64,000 bases of DNA from Thereva unica (lineage: Eukaryota > Arthropoda > Insecta > Diptera > Therevidae): assembly GCA_949987705.1 (NCBI GenBank), contig OX465281.1, positions 144,260,876-144,324,875 on the forward strand, written 5' to 3'. The notes under the pieces are model-generated. The model was not told the origin of the DNA. It did no database searches and saw nothing but the letters and a program-made list of their open reading frames with translations. A program made the position numbers and the translations under genes. Each line of letters starts with the position of its first letter. Position 1 is the stretch's first letter. Positions 53,690-64,000 of this stretch are shown here, in pieces.

Positions 53690-56235
53690 TTGGGGGCTTA
53701 TTATTCTTATTATTCTTGTTGAGGGGCGCTTTAGCGGGCACTGCGACCTATTTTGTTTGGTCTATTGTGCCATCCCTTCTTTAAAAACCATCAAGGTTAA
53801 GGCTTCTTGGGTAGCCTAAAACTGATTTAGGGTTGCTGTCCCAAATCTCCCTGGGAGTAGGGAAATCACGATGGAGAAGGCTCAGTCTTTTCCTCGCTGT
53901 AGCCTCACAGTCGCACATCAAGTGCTCCGCGGTTTCAGAATCGACAGCCAGAGTCGGCCACTACACCTATTTTGTTTAGGTGATAGTTAAGCGAACAGTG
54001 GAGTGGCCCGTCAGGAGCTCTGTTATTATTTTTAGCTCCCACCTCTTGAGATTTAAAAGTTTGCCCGCCTTAGCTTTATCGATTTGGATGAATCTTTTAG
54101 CATGACGAGCACCCTGGGTCCTAGACCAGCTTTGAAGAAACATCTGGTCAACCCAATTCTTTAAGGCCATTTTTACGTGGCAGCTTGCTAAGCTACAGAA
54201 AGGTTCCGGACCAATAGGTAATGAGTTTGCGCCTGCTCTAGCCAGGCTATCGGCAATCTCATTACCAATGTGACCTTCGTGGCCCGGAATCCACATCAGC
54301 GTGACACTATTGTTCCTGCTGAGGAATTTCAGGGATTGAAGACAATCCAGGACAGTCTTTGATGACACTCTGTGCGATTTAATGGCCAGCAGTGCAGCTT
54401 GACTGTCCGAGAAAATAACAATGTTAGAGCTATTTGGAGCTCTATTAATACAAGTCTGAGCACACACCTGGATGGCGAGTACCTCAGCCTGAAAAACAGT
54501 GGGGTAGTGCCCAGAGCCATGGATATTTTGCTCCTTGGGCCATAAACACCCAGCCCTACCCCTTTATCGGTTTTGGAACCATCTGTGTACCAAAAGGCCG
54601 TGCTTCCTCTAAAGAGAGGCCTGCCTTGTTGCCACTCTGACCTACTTCTAATAATCGTCGTAAACGGTTTGTCAAAGTCAAGAGTAGCAGGAATGGTATC
54701 GGACAAAGATATCATTGGCTCCAAGTTCAGCTCCTTGAGGATCGATAAATGATCCAGCAGGTCTCCTGGCTTAAAGGAGAATAGCTCCCGTAGACGCAGT
54801 GCCCCTGCCAGAGCCTCTTTTTTCACCACCAGGTGTAGCGGAGGAAGGTTCAGTAGAGCCTCCATAGCTACAGTCGGACAGATGCTTTTGGCCCCTGTGA
54901 TACCAAGACAGGCCAGTCTTTGCACCCTGGCCAGCTTAATCATAGCACCCTTTTGTCTTAGCCCACCATGCGATGGATGCATATGTGATCATGGGCCTTA
55001 CGACCGTATTATATGTATAGCCAAAACATTAACCTAGGTTTAAGACCCCAGGTTTTACCTACGAATTGGCGACAAACATGGAGAGATGCAGTTGCCTTGG
55101 CAGTTACTCTCTCAATTTGAGATTTCCAGGAGAGCTTTTGATCCAGGATTATGCCTAGATATTTAGCCTCCTTTGAGAAACCTATTTCTTTGCCGTCCAC
55201 AGAGGGAGCTTTTAAATTTAGCTTCCTTCTATTAGTAAACGGTACGATGACAGTTTTTTGTGGGTTAATACCCAGATTCTTGCTACGGCACCAGCTATGC
55301 ACATGTGACAAAGCGGCTTGCATGAGGTCTGAAACGGTGCTATCATGACCGCCGCTAACCGTTATGACGATATCGTCAGCATAGGCCTGTGTTTTAAATC
55401 CACGGTTATTCAGGTCGACAAGAAGTTCGTCGATCACGATTGACCATAGGAGGGGTGATAGAACGCCCCCTTGAGAACAGCCTTTAGCAGCAATTACCGT
55501 AATCGATTCACCATTCATCTCAGCAGTTATCAATCTGCTGCTGAGAAGCGACGTGATCCATCTCGCAGTGGGACGAAGAATGCCTTTTTTACTGCTGCTT
55601 CATTGATCGCGTCGAAGGTAACGTTGTCAAACGCACCCTCAATGTCTGCAAAGGCGCGGAGAGAGATTTCCTTGGCCCTGAGGGATTTCTCAATATCTCT
55701 CACTAGCACATGAATGGCAGTCTCTGTAGATCTGCCTGGCCGGTAGGCAAATTGCAGACAGTGAAGTGGGCTCGCTGTAAGATCCTCTCTAATATGACTG
55801 TCTAAAACTTTCTCCATTGTTTTCAGAAGAAAGGAAGAGAGGCTGATGGGTCGATAGGATTTTGCTTCTCTATTTGATCTTCTCCCCGATTTAGGGATAA
55901 AGACTACCCTAGCCTCTCTCCAACACCTCGGAATGTGGGCCAGCGCAAAGCTACCCCGAAAAAGTGTATTGAAGGTGCTAATGGCCCACTCAATCTTACC
56001 GGCAGTGAAAATCTTGTTTGCCAGGCCTTTGTTCCTATTATAGGACCGATGGGCAAGTACTACCTCCGATTCAATGTTAGGTTCAAAGGCCAATCAAGCG
56101 TTAATTACCTGAGAGCCAGGGAAATGAGTGCTCATTAATAGCTCCATGGTATCCCTGGTGTTCTCCGTAAAGGACCCTTCAGAGCAAAGATTATCTATTT
56201 TCAATAAGATGTGACACTCTCGAATCACAACCACA
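53690..56235 (-). pseudogene. I/R1-like non-LTR element ORF2 relic (RT + RNase H)
   Basis: Minus strand, in order: linker (LCSEGSFTENT, STHFPGS) at 56230-56100, RT N-terminal motifs at 56093-55530 (FIPKSGR, SYRPISLSSFLLK, FAYRPGRSTE, FADIEGAFDN), then CSQGGVLSPLLW and QAYADDIVITVSGG at 55533-55009. A thumb/connection at 54982-54400 and an RNase H domain follow (FWYTDGSKTDKGVG, FSDSQAALLAI, WIPGHEGHIGNEIADSLAR) to about 53976. RNase H after RT is typical of the I and R1/LOA-type groups. At least three frameshifts separate the pieces and the endonuclease is missing, so it is dead. The 3' end near 53695 has an AATAATAAG-like tail. Confidence 0.88.
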
Positions 56236-56857
56236 CCTAAAATTTTTCATAAATACATAAACAAAAATCTCCTATTAGCTGAAAAAGAATAACTACAGTG
56301 CTTTTTATCCAAACAACTGTCTTATGTAAATTCCCATTAAAAAGAAAGAGTACGAAGCATATCGGAAAAACAAAAAACACACCCATAAAATGTGTACAAT
56401 AAATAAACACCGGTTTTTTACAATGCATTTTTAAAGGCGTTCCCCGGCATATGGCATGGTGTTAGTGGTTCAATTTCAACCAGCCCACACAATGTAAATT
56501 ATAGGGAAATGTGGAACTGACACAAAATTAACACATGTACAAGGGGTACACGCATTACAAACAGGAAATTTTTTCATCCCATAGTTTAAAAGGCGATCCC
56601 CGGCAATCATACTTGTGTTAGCACTGATAATAGAAATATCACAGGCTGGCGCAGAAATTTTGTGTAATTTATAAAAGAAAGTGATTTTTTATAAAGTATA
56701 GCAAAGTAAAGTATTTTATAAAGTGCGGGAAGAAGTAGAAGAAACTAAATTTTTTCGTAACTAGTTTAGGCTTTCTGTGACAATTTATTTATGTTATATC
56801 GGTAATTATTGTTTCATTTTGAAATTGGTGAAAAGTGGTTAATGATTTTATTAATAA
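56236..56857. other. Non-coding stretch with a spaced direct repeat
   Basis: AAAGGCGTTCCCCGGCAT at about 56433 recurs as AAAGGCGATCCCCGGCAA at about 56590, each followed by a GTGTTAG word, spacing about 157 bp. The rest is AT-rich, with no gene. The final ~45 bp is the first unit of the host tandem repeat that continues after the Helitron. Confidence 0.4.
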
Positions 56858-58266
56858 CTAGCAAAAACCCGCGTGCGTTGCAACGCCTTTCAATAAAATA
56901 AGATTATGGGGACACAGTCTGCGATAGGAAAAAGCTATAGTGAAAAAAGAACAAATCTGGGAAAATTGATTTTGGGATATGACCGCCATGATATATTGAG
57001 TATACTATATTGCCTATGGTGTTCTACTTATCATACTCTCTCATTTGCTACCCATCTCGAAGGGGTTGGGAAGAAAATGGTAATCCGCCCTCTTGAGATG
57101 ACCGCCATGTACCAAACGATATATTGAGTGTACTATATTGGTTATGGTGTTCTACTTCTCATACTCTTTCATTTGATACCCATGTCGTAAGGGTTGTGAA
57201 GAAAATGGTAATCCGCCTTCTCGAGATGGCCGCTATGGACCAAACGATATATTGAGTATACTATATTGCTTATATTGTTCTACTTATCATACTCTTTCAT
57301 TTGATACCCATCTAGAAGGGGTTGTGAAGAAAATGGTAAACCGCCCTTTTGAGATGGCCGCCATGGACCAAATTATAAATTGAGTATACTATATTGCTTA
57401 TGGTGTTCTACTTTTTACAGCCTTTCATTTGATACCCATATCTCGGGTGTTGTGAAAAAAATGGTAATCCGCCCTCTTGAGATGGCCATGAATCTAATGA
57501 CATAGTCTATGGCATTCTTCTTATAATGCCCTTTCATTTGATACCAATGTCGAGGGGGTAGTGAAGAAAATAATCATCCTCCCTCTTGAGATGACCGCCA
57601 TGGACCAAACGGTATATTGAGTATACATACTATATTGCTTATGGTGTTCTATTATCATACCCTTTCATTTGAAATCCATATCGAGGGGTATGAAGATAAT
57701 GGTAATCCAACCTCTGGAGATGACCGCTATGGACCAAACGATATATTGAGTATACTATATTGCTTATGTGTTCTACTTATCATACTCTCTCATTTGATAC
57801 CCATCTCGAAGGGGTTGTGAAGAAAATGGTAATCCGCCCGCTTGAGATGATCGCCATGGACCAAACGATATATTGAGTATACTTTATTGCCTATGGTGTT
57901 CTACTTATCATACTCTTTCATTTGATATCCATGTCGAAGGGGTCGTGAAGAAAATGGTCATCTGCTCTCTTGAGATGACTGCCATGGACCAAACGATATA
58001 TTGAGTATACTATATTGCTTTTGGTGTTCTACTTACCATAACCTTTCATTTGATATCCATGTCGAGGGGTTGTAAAGAAAATGGTAATCCGCCCTCTTGA
58101 AATGGCTGCTATGGACCAAACGCCTGCTTTTCTGTTGAAATTTTTTTGCTATAAACCTCACGGAGCCCGAGACCTTTCCAACGAATGCAAAACCGAGGAA
58201 ATCGGATCGTGCGTTCTGGAATTATAGCGTCAGGAAGGAAAATCCGACTTATTTTTATATTATAGA
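56858..58266 (-). mobile_element. Non-autonomous Helitron with central minisatellite
   Basis: Minus strand: 5' end TCTATAATATAAAAATAAG at 58266, 3' end ...GTTTTTGCTAG at 56858, preceded by the palindrome GCGTTGCAACGC that could form the terminal hairpin. It is inserted between A and T with no duplication. No Rep/helicase coding. Most of the interior is a tandem array. Confidence 0.85.
56981..58122 (-). repeat. ~128-bp minisatellite, about nine units
   Basis: The word ATATATTGAGTATAC marks unit starts near 56991, 57118, 57246, 57374, 57611, 57740, 57867 and 57995, spaced 127-129 bp, with one shortened unit between 57374 and 57611. Each unit contains TTTCATTTGATACCCAT and AAGAAAATGGTAATCCGCC, with variation. 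Confidence 0.92.
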
Positions 58267-58400
58267 TTGTGCAAGTTTTTTGATATTTTGAATTTGGTGA
58301 AAATTCGTTAGTGACTTTCACTTTATTAATAATTGTGCAGTTTTTTGGTATTTTGAATTAGGTGAAAATTCGTTAATGACTTTATTAATAATTGTGTAGT
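58267..58400. repeat. Host tandem repeat, ~60-75-bp units
   Basis: Units carry TTATTAATAATTGTG, then AGTTTTTTG-TATTTTGAAT and GGTGAAAATTCGTTA. The unit to the left of the Helitron (about 56814-56857) joins to 58267 exactly as the intact units read through TAATAATTGTG. Confidence 0.8.
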
Positions 58401-58673
58401 TTTTTAATATTATAACGCGAGGACGGTATTAGATTTATTGTTTGAGGAATTTATTAGGGCTACCTGTCACAGTTAGTGATAATTTTATAGGCTACCTGGA
58501 AAAATTTGTTTGTGGCAGATCGGCTTACTTATATTGTTTTTTTTTTCAATCAATCAATTTGTAGATTGTAGATTTGTTGTTTGTATTTTAAAGGCTACCT
58601 GGAACAATCGTCGTAGTGTTACCTGTATTTGGAGTTAGATTACGCAGGTCACAATTGTTAAATAATAATAGAA

Positions 58674-59035
58674 ATGGGTAAACATCACATTAAATGTTTG
58701 GTGTGCGGTGTACAAAAATCTTAGAAATTAGATTTTTTAAGTTACCGCGTGATAGCGCTAAGAGGGAAACATGGTTGAGAAATTTAAATAAATGCGATTT
58801 GCTTAACTTGAAAATACCACAGGATCACCGTGTTTGTGAAAGGCATTTCGATGAAAATATGGTTTTAAAAACATCAAATCGTTTGAAAAAAATGGCTTAT
58901 CCAATTAATGTAAGTAATTATAATATAGAGCGAAATCCAACAAGTTCGAAAGTTATAATTTTAGATAATATTTTGTTGGTCCCGGGCGGAAGTACAGAAG
59001 ATAACGAAGTCACAGTAGCACCAACTGCAGCAACT
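58674..59035 (+). pseudogene. THAP-domain protein fragment (broken)
   Basis: MGKHHIKCLVCG at 58674 gives the first two cysteines of a C2CH THAP zinc finger. After a one-base frame change (about 58705-58735) the second frame continues with FFKLPRDSAKRETWLRNL and VCERHF, supplying the last Cys and His, then LKKMAYPIN where THAP domains end. A GTAAGT at 58910 could be a splice donor, so coding sense may stop there. THAP domains bind DNA and occur in host regulators and P-element-type transposases; which this was cannot be told. The region is cut off by a non-LTR tail at about 59036. The frameshift makes a functional exon doubtful unless it is a sequence error. Confidence 0.65.
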
Positions 59036-59174
59036 TATTTTATTTTATTTTTATTTTATTTTATCGCCAAGCAAGGCACTTAAAACAAATGGATTACATT
59101 AGATACAAAAAATACGTAATAATTAACGTAAAAGGAACATTGTGAGTATTTAAGTATTAAACTAAGATCTAAGG

Positions 59175-61143
59175 CTAAGTGTTAGTGAGAAATAAGGAGG
59201 ACAGTAGGGAAGTTAGTTTTCTTTTATAGGACATTTTATTAATTGAGGGAGAGTAACAGGCTGCGTAGGTATTGAAGATAGTGCAGCACCTGTTAACAGG
59301 CTCGTTTCTACCATATTCAGTGCGATGCGGGTACTCTTTAAGTAATTTGCAATGTCTTGTTTGTCGAGTATCGTTAAATTTGATGGCGTCCGACAAGAAC
59401 TGTATCTTGAGGTTATTGTTCAGGACATCCAGGGTAAAACAAGATATGAGTAATTTCCGCCTAAGGGATAGAGGTAAGAGATCAAGGATTTTGAGCCTGT
59501 CCGTATAGTGAGGAAGGTTGTGAAAATCCGAAGGATTATAAAGGTTCCTAAGCGCGAAAAGAAGGAACTTCTTTTGGACAGATTCTATTCGATTTACACT
59601 AATTTGAAATATGGGATCCCAGATCTGGCAAGCATATTCAAGAATAGGTCGGACTAATGAGCAAAACAAGGCTTTAGTAACCCATACATTGTCGAATTCT
59701 TTAGCTCTTCTCTTAATAAAGCCTAACAGCTTATTGGACTTGGCAATAATTTTATCATAGTGTAAGTTAAAGTTTAACTTGCTGTCGAGGACAATGCCTA
59801 AATCAACAATGTGATCGACATGATCCAAGACATTGTCATTGAGATAATAATATTGCAGCTGTTTTGTTCTTTTCCTGGAGAAGGTAATTACGTGGCACTT
59901 ACTGGTGTTAAGAAGAAGATTGTTAGTGGTGCACCAGTCTTGTAGTGCATTAAGTTTCGACTGTAAAAAGGATACATCAGTTTGAGACCTTATAGCACTA
60001 TAAATTTTTAAATCATCGGCGTAAAAGAGGTGCGGAATGCCATTTAATTTCTCAGATAGATCGGAAATGAATATGTTGAATAGAAGTGGCCCTAGGTGGC
60101 TGCCCTGTGGTACACCTGAGGTTACATTGATTTCTTTCGAAAGGAACCCTTGAAATCTTACCACCTGAGTTCTCCCGTTAAGATAGGATGTTATCCAATC
60201 CAGAAGGGGGCCGGATATCCCAAATCTTAATAGTTTCGTAAATAAAATGTGGTGGTCTACCCGATCAAATGCCTTGCTGAAATCAGTGTAGACAGCGTCA
60301 AACTGCTGGCCCTGTTCCATACCGCATAGCAGTTCGGAGGTCAGAATCATAAGATTGGATGTGGTGGAACGACCTTTTCTGAAACCATGCTGCTGATCGT
60401 TTAGGTTCGGAGCAATTAGAGGGGCAATCTTGTCATAGATAAGTTTTTCAAATAGTTTAGGTATAACAGATAGGATAGCAATGCCCCTATAGTTGTCTAC
60501 CGCATGTTTATCACCTGATTTAAAGATTGGTGTGAGGTAGGATTTCTTCCATACCGAAGGAAACTTACCGGTAGTTAGGGACTTGTTAAAAATTAGGTGA
60601 AGAGAAAGAATGAGTTGGGCGTGGTTCTGCAAAAAACTGGCGGGTAGACAGTCCGGACCGTGACCTTTATTGACCTCCAGATCTATTAGACCTGTCATTA
60701 TATCTTCGGGCGATAGAGATATGTTGTCTATAAGGACCGTGGTCACTGGATGCTCTCTTGGGACAGTGTGCGAAGTCGAAGAAATGGGGGAGAAGATTTC
60801 ACTGAACCTGTCCGCAAACATGTTGGAAATTTCTTGAGGGAGTGAGGAGTGTGTGACACCGTTTGTCATTGTTGACGGATAACCTGATGTTTTTCGTTTT
60901 AGATTAACGAAATCAAAGAATTTTTTTGGATTACTTATGATATTTTCATCGACAGTCCTTGCGTAGGTAGTATAGGCCTCCCGTGACCTATGATTAAATT
61001 CTGCGGCTAACCTGGCGTATTCCGATTTCTGCTCAGCACTAACATTGTTGTTATTTTTCACTACGCGGTACAATTTATTTCTCCTATTGCGAAGAGACCG
61101 AATGTTTTTGTCAAGCCATGGTCCTGTCAGTTTATCCCTTTTT
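59175..61143 (-). CDS. Non-LTR ORF2, RT part
   Basis: Open for about 650 codons after the element junction near 61143; the first ~26 codons of the longer open frame come from the inserted element. Linker with LTGPWLDKNIRSLRNRRNKL, then RT: KGHGPDCLPA, DNYRGIAILSV, HGFRKGRSTTSN, YTDFSKAFDRVDH, SGVPQGSHLGPLLFNIF and LFYADDLKIYS with the catalytic YADD. The C-terminal region has LGIVLDSKLNF and ILEYACQIWDP, and ends at LLSSLFLTNT. No RNase H. The protein reverse transcribes the element RNA at the nicked target; here it is cut off from its endonuclease. Confidence 0.9.
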
Positions 61144-62148
61144 AACTTCCCAGTATAGGAAGTTATTGTAATCGGTCCGAAAATCGAAATCGAAAATTTC
61201 AACGTATTTTCATCTTTCAAGGTACCAGGAGCATTTTAAGCAAAAAATTGGGAGGAAGTATGTGTGTGTGTGTGTGTGTATGTGCGTACGGATGTAGTCA
61301 TTTTTTCCTGCACGATATCGCGCGAACCAAAACTGATATCGACTTCGTTGAGGTGTCGTTCGAAGCGTATCAACCGAAATATGATCTGAAAAGATTTTCA
61401 TGAAATTCGGTCCAGCCGTTTTTTTGTTTAAGCGACGTAAGTGATTTTTGTACCTGCACGATATCGCCCGAACCACGAAGGATATTGACTTACTTGAGGT
61501 GCCGTTCGAAGCGCATTAGCGACAATATAATCTGAAAAGATTTTTATAATATTCGGTCCAGCGGTTTTTTGGTTTAAATGACTTAAGTGATTTTTGAACC
61601 TGCACGATATCGCGCGAACTATAAAAGATATCGACTTAGTTGACGTGCCGTTCGAAGAGTATTAACCAAAATATGATCTGAAAAGATTTTCATAAAATTC
61701 GGTCGAGCCGTTTTTTTGTTTAAGCGGCGTAAGTGATTTTTGTACCTGCACGATATGGCCCGAACCACAAAAGATATTGACTTACTTGAGGTGCCGTTCG
61801 AAGCGTATTAGCGACAATATAATCTGAAAAGATTTTTATAATATTCCGTCCAGCGGTTTTTTGGTTTAAATGACTTAAGTGATTTTTGTACCTTCACGAT
61901 ACCGCGCGAACTAAAAACTATTTCGACTTCATTGAGGTGCCGAAAAACATTAACACATCAATTTTATATACATTTTCGTCATCCTAATCTTGTAGGTGCG
62001 CACATTTAGTTTGGCATTTTAGCGAAAATATTGATAAACAATTGTGACAAACTCTCAGTATTATACATATATTCTATATTGCCTATTGTTCATTTATTAT
62101 TAATATATCCAATCATAAATATTCAACATCCATCATACTGGGAAGTTG
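61144..62148. mobile_element. 1-kb element with ACTTCCCAGTAT ends and 146-bp repeats
   Basis: AACTTCCCAGTAT at the left (about 61143-61156) is repeated inverted at the right (ATACTGGGAAGTT, about 62137-62149). It interrupts ORF2 exactly between the endonuclease and the RT linker. Inside are a TG microsatellite (61261-61279) and a tandem array. No transposase. The exact target duplication could not be resolved. Confidence 0.75.
61307..61930. repeat. 146-bp tandem repeat in alternating A-B order
   Basis: CCTGCACGATAT marks units at 61307, 61453, 61599 and 61745, with a related start at 61891: every step is 146 bp. Units 1 and 3 resemble each other (TTTTTTTGTTTAAGCG-CG), as do 2 and 4 (TTTTTTGGTTTAAATGACTT), so the array has a 292-bp dimeric period. 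Confidence 0.9.
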
Positions 62149-62149
62149 A

Positions 62150-63135
62150 TCGTGTGGACCGAACGGGTCGAACCCACATCCCAACTAGTTTTGATTTTGG
62201 GTACGAATCTGCCAATGGTGTTGAAAATAACATCGTAGAATCTAGTAACTAACTCGTCAATATCATCACTGTCAAGCAGATCCTCCCAGTTAATAAGGGA
62301 TAATTCAGTGCTAATACCAGCATTATCAGCATTCTTAAAATCGTAGACTACAGAGTTGTTAAAGGAGGCAAGATAATTAGTTATTGTAGAGCTGATCTCA
62401 ACGACCCATGCGGAATGATGGGTAGTATTGTTAAATAGATTCTCCTCTTCAGAGGCTGGAAGTACCTTCAAATCCTCATAGACGTTGTTAAAGATTAAAT
62501 CCAACCATTTACCGTTTGAATTTGGTTGGCTAATTACCTGTTGTAAGTCGTTGCTGTAAAGATTGTCGATAAACTTAATATCGACGGGGTTTGATACATT
62601 AATCGGAAGCAAATAACTGTCTTCCTCGTCACGAATAAAAGATATATTAGGCCTATTGAAATCGCCTATGATTAATATATCTTTGTTATCGCTGAATATT
62701 TCATCTATTATATGAATCACATTATCATATATAGATTCGTCGGAGTTTGGAGGTAAGTAAAAAGAACCGATGACAATGTGTTTCTTACTGAACTTTACTC
62801 GTACTAAGATATGCTCAAATGATTGTGACGATGTGGTCGCGATCGGTTCACTATTTAAGAAGTCTTTGACAGCTATGAGGACACCTCCTCCTCTTGAGAG
62901 ACCGGTAGATATGTAGTCTCTATCGCATCTATGAATTGACCAGCTGCCATCCAAGATCTCCTCATTAAGGAAGGAGCCATTCAACCAAGTCTCGGTTAAC
63001 ACTAGCACATTGAAGTCACACGATTTGGAGTCGATAAAAAGATCCTTCAGTTTGCCTCTCATCCCACTGCAGTTATGATAGAAAAGCCTTAAATTATCAG
63101 AGGATGTTGGCTTAGAATGACGGGCTTGAGGACGG
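62150..63135 (-). CDS. Non-LTR ORF2, endonuclease part
   Basis: EEP endonuclease: LFYHNCSGMRGKL (start of the fold), LVLTETWL with the catalytic Glu, GGGVLIAV, IVIGSFYLPP, ILIIGDFN, WLDLIF and HHSAWVV with the usual C-terminal His. The fold begins upstream of the first ATG (63062), and the frame opens just after a TAA overlapping the end of ORF1. Translation therefore probably begins by reinitiation or frameshifting, not at that ATG. It nicks the genomic target. The frame is interrupted at 62148 by the inserted element, before the RT. Confidence 0.88.
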
Positions 63136-64000
63136 TTAGAATTTGTGGGGGAAGCTAGTTAAGGACGATAATATTCTGATTGATTCGTCCCGGCTTCTTT
63201 GAAGTTGGGAGATATGTTTTGCTCTGACATGAGACGCATATGCCGAAAGGTCCTTGCTGACTTGCTGAGGGGAAATTTGGAATTGTTCCTGGAAATTTGT
63301 GAACAGTTCAAGGAGGGTACTATGATCTATAGGTAGACCCTCTTGTTGAATACAAATAATGAGACTAGTCCTGGTCTTACCATTAATGCAGGTCGAATCC
63401 GGTTTATTGTGCATGTAGGCCAGGAAAAGACGAACATCATCATAGATCCTCTTTTCTCGCAAGCGCGAGAGCAAATATGTACTCTCTGAAGAATTAGCAG
63501 ATATAATGGTATATTTTACCACCGGGGGTTGTAGGGGATTCAAGAAAGGCGACTTGGATCTTACCGAAGAATCAGACGACATTGGTTGTGGCGCGGTTGA
63601 TTGAGGTGGAATTGCATCGCTGACATTAGCGTAGGAACGGCCGCCAACAATAATGTGACTTCGCGCGAAATTCGGGTAAGTGGTGGGTAATGGATTGTTT
63701 GTGTTAGTGATTGGTAGTGGACCATTAGTACCGTTAGTGTTCTTAGCTACTGTGTTGGAGGGGTTACTCTTAGTTATTTTAGGGTTGTAACTTAACCTAT
63801 CTAGCCTAGGGTAAGTGGTTGGTAGTGGATTACTCGTGTTAGTGTTCTTGGTAAGTGGGTAAGTGTTTGGTAGTGAATCATTAGTAGCGTTAGTGTTGGT
63901 GGATAGTGTGTTGGTGGGGTTTATCTTACGGCTACTCTTAGCTATATTAGGTTTGTAACTTAGCCTATCTATCCAACGGTGGAGAGTAAACTTCTTCCAG
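63136..64000 (-). CDS. Non-LTR ORF1, partial at window edge
   Basis: The frame is open from the window edge to the stop at 63136, at least 287 codons, so an internal ATG near 63582 is not the true start. The N-terminal visible part is an N/T/P/L-rich segment with two imperfect repeats of about 45-50 residues (RLSY-P--K...NPLPTTYP). The C-terminal part has RSYANVSDAIPP and a helical region. No zinc knuckle or RRM is visible. ORF1 proteins bind element RNA; the family cannot be fixed without the N-terminus. Confidence 0.7.
   Translation of the reverse strand, partial: WKKFTLHRWIDRLSYKPNIAKSSRKINPTNTLSTNTNATNDSLPNTYPLTKNTNTSNPLPTTYPRLDRLSYNPKITKSNPSNTVAKNTNGTNGPLPITNTNNPLPTTYPNFARSHIIVGGRSYANVSDAIPPQSTAPQPMSSDSSVRSKSPFLNPLQPPVVKYTIISANSSESTYLLSRLREKRIYDDVRLFLAYMHNKPDSTCINGKTRTSLIICIQQEGLPIDHSTLLELFTNFQEQFQISPQQVSKDLSAYASHVRAKHISQLQRSRDESIRILSSLTSFPHKF

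Larger units (their letters stand above)
59036..64000 (-). mobile_element. Nearly full-length CR1/Jockey-type non-LTR retrotransposon
   Basis: Minus strand, from ORF1 at the right edge to a (TAAAA)n-like 3' tail at 59036-59066. Contains ORF1, an endonuclease and RT in the expected order, interrupted by a repeat element at about 61150-62147. Both RT and endonuclease frames are otherwise open, so the element was active until rather recently. The 5' end is beyond the window. Confidence 0.88.

Noticed and set aside
56981..58122. Regular repeats considered as a CRISPR array
   Set aside because: Units are 128 bp without unique spacers, and the context is a eukaryotic Helitron.

Overview
The window is eukaryotic and almost certainly from an arthropod, probably an insect. 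It is AT-rich and nearly everything recognisable is transposable-element DNA. The families fit that source: a roo-like BEL/Pao element with an env-like domain, an errantivirus-type Ty3/Gypsy element with TATA target duplications, CR1/Jockey- and I/R1-type non-LTR elements, Tc1/Tc3 transposons, Helitrons and a Helentron with an endonuclease domain. No bacterial or viral genome organisation is present. The only candidate non-transposon coding piece is a broken THAP-domain reading frame near 58.7 kb, and even that could be transposon-derived.

Layout. 1-1740: remains of a non-LTR ORF2 (minus). 1741-8873: mostly uncharacterised AT-rich DNA with a 390-bp terminal-inverted-repeat element (2237-2626), a Helentron copy (3906-5480) and TCTCGC-rich sequence (7141-7640). 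8874-20241: a second Helentron copy split by a complete young Gypsy element (10115-19903, ACCT duplication). 20283-28484: foldback elements, a Tc1 relic (20572-22779), two decayed Helitrons, tRNA-like modules and a near-perfect 136-bp-arm hairpin. 28498-38665: a Tc3-like transposon with long IR/DR ends, split by a complete BEL/Pao element (29211-37698, identical LTRs, AAGGC duplication) that has one gag-pol-env reading frame of about 2394 codons. 38670-40039: Helitron helicase fragment with its 5' terminus.

40040-53085: a three-layer nest. A non-LTR element (A, minus strand) was entered by an errantivirus-like LTR element (40607-49458, TATA duplication), whose env was then entered by a 5'-truncated non-LTR element (B, 42334-43303, CAATGTT duplication). 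Element A also holds a TTAA-flanked DNA element and a 1061-bp internal tandem duplication. 53690-56235: an I/R1-like non-LTR relic with RNase H. 56858-58266: a non-autonomous Helitron filled with a 128-bp minisatellite; it sits in a host tandem repeat whose neighbouring units preserve the empty site. 58674-59035: THAP fragment. 59036-64000: a nearly full-length CR1/Jockey-type element (ORF1, endonuclease, RT) interrupted by a 1-kb element built of alternating 146-bp repeats.

Activity. The Gypsy element at 10-20 kb and the BEL element look recent, because their LTRs are (nearly) identical and their reading frames are open. The errantivirus also has nearly identical LTRs, but pol has two frameshifts and env is disrupted. 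Most other elements are relics. The nesting gives an insertion order: element A, then errantivirus, then element B; Helentron, then Gypsy; Tc3-like, then BEL.
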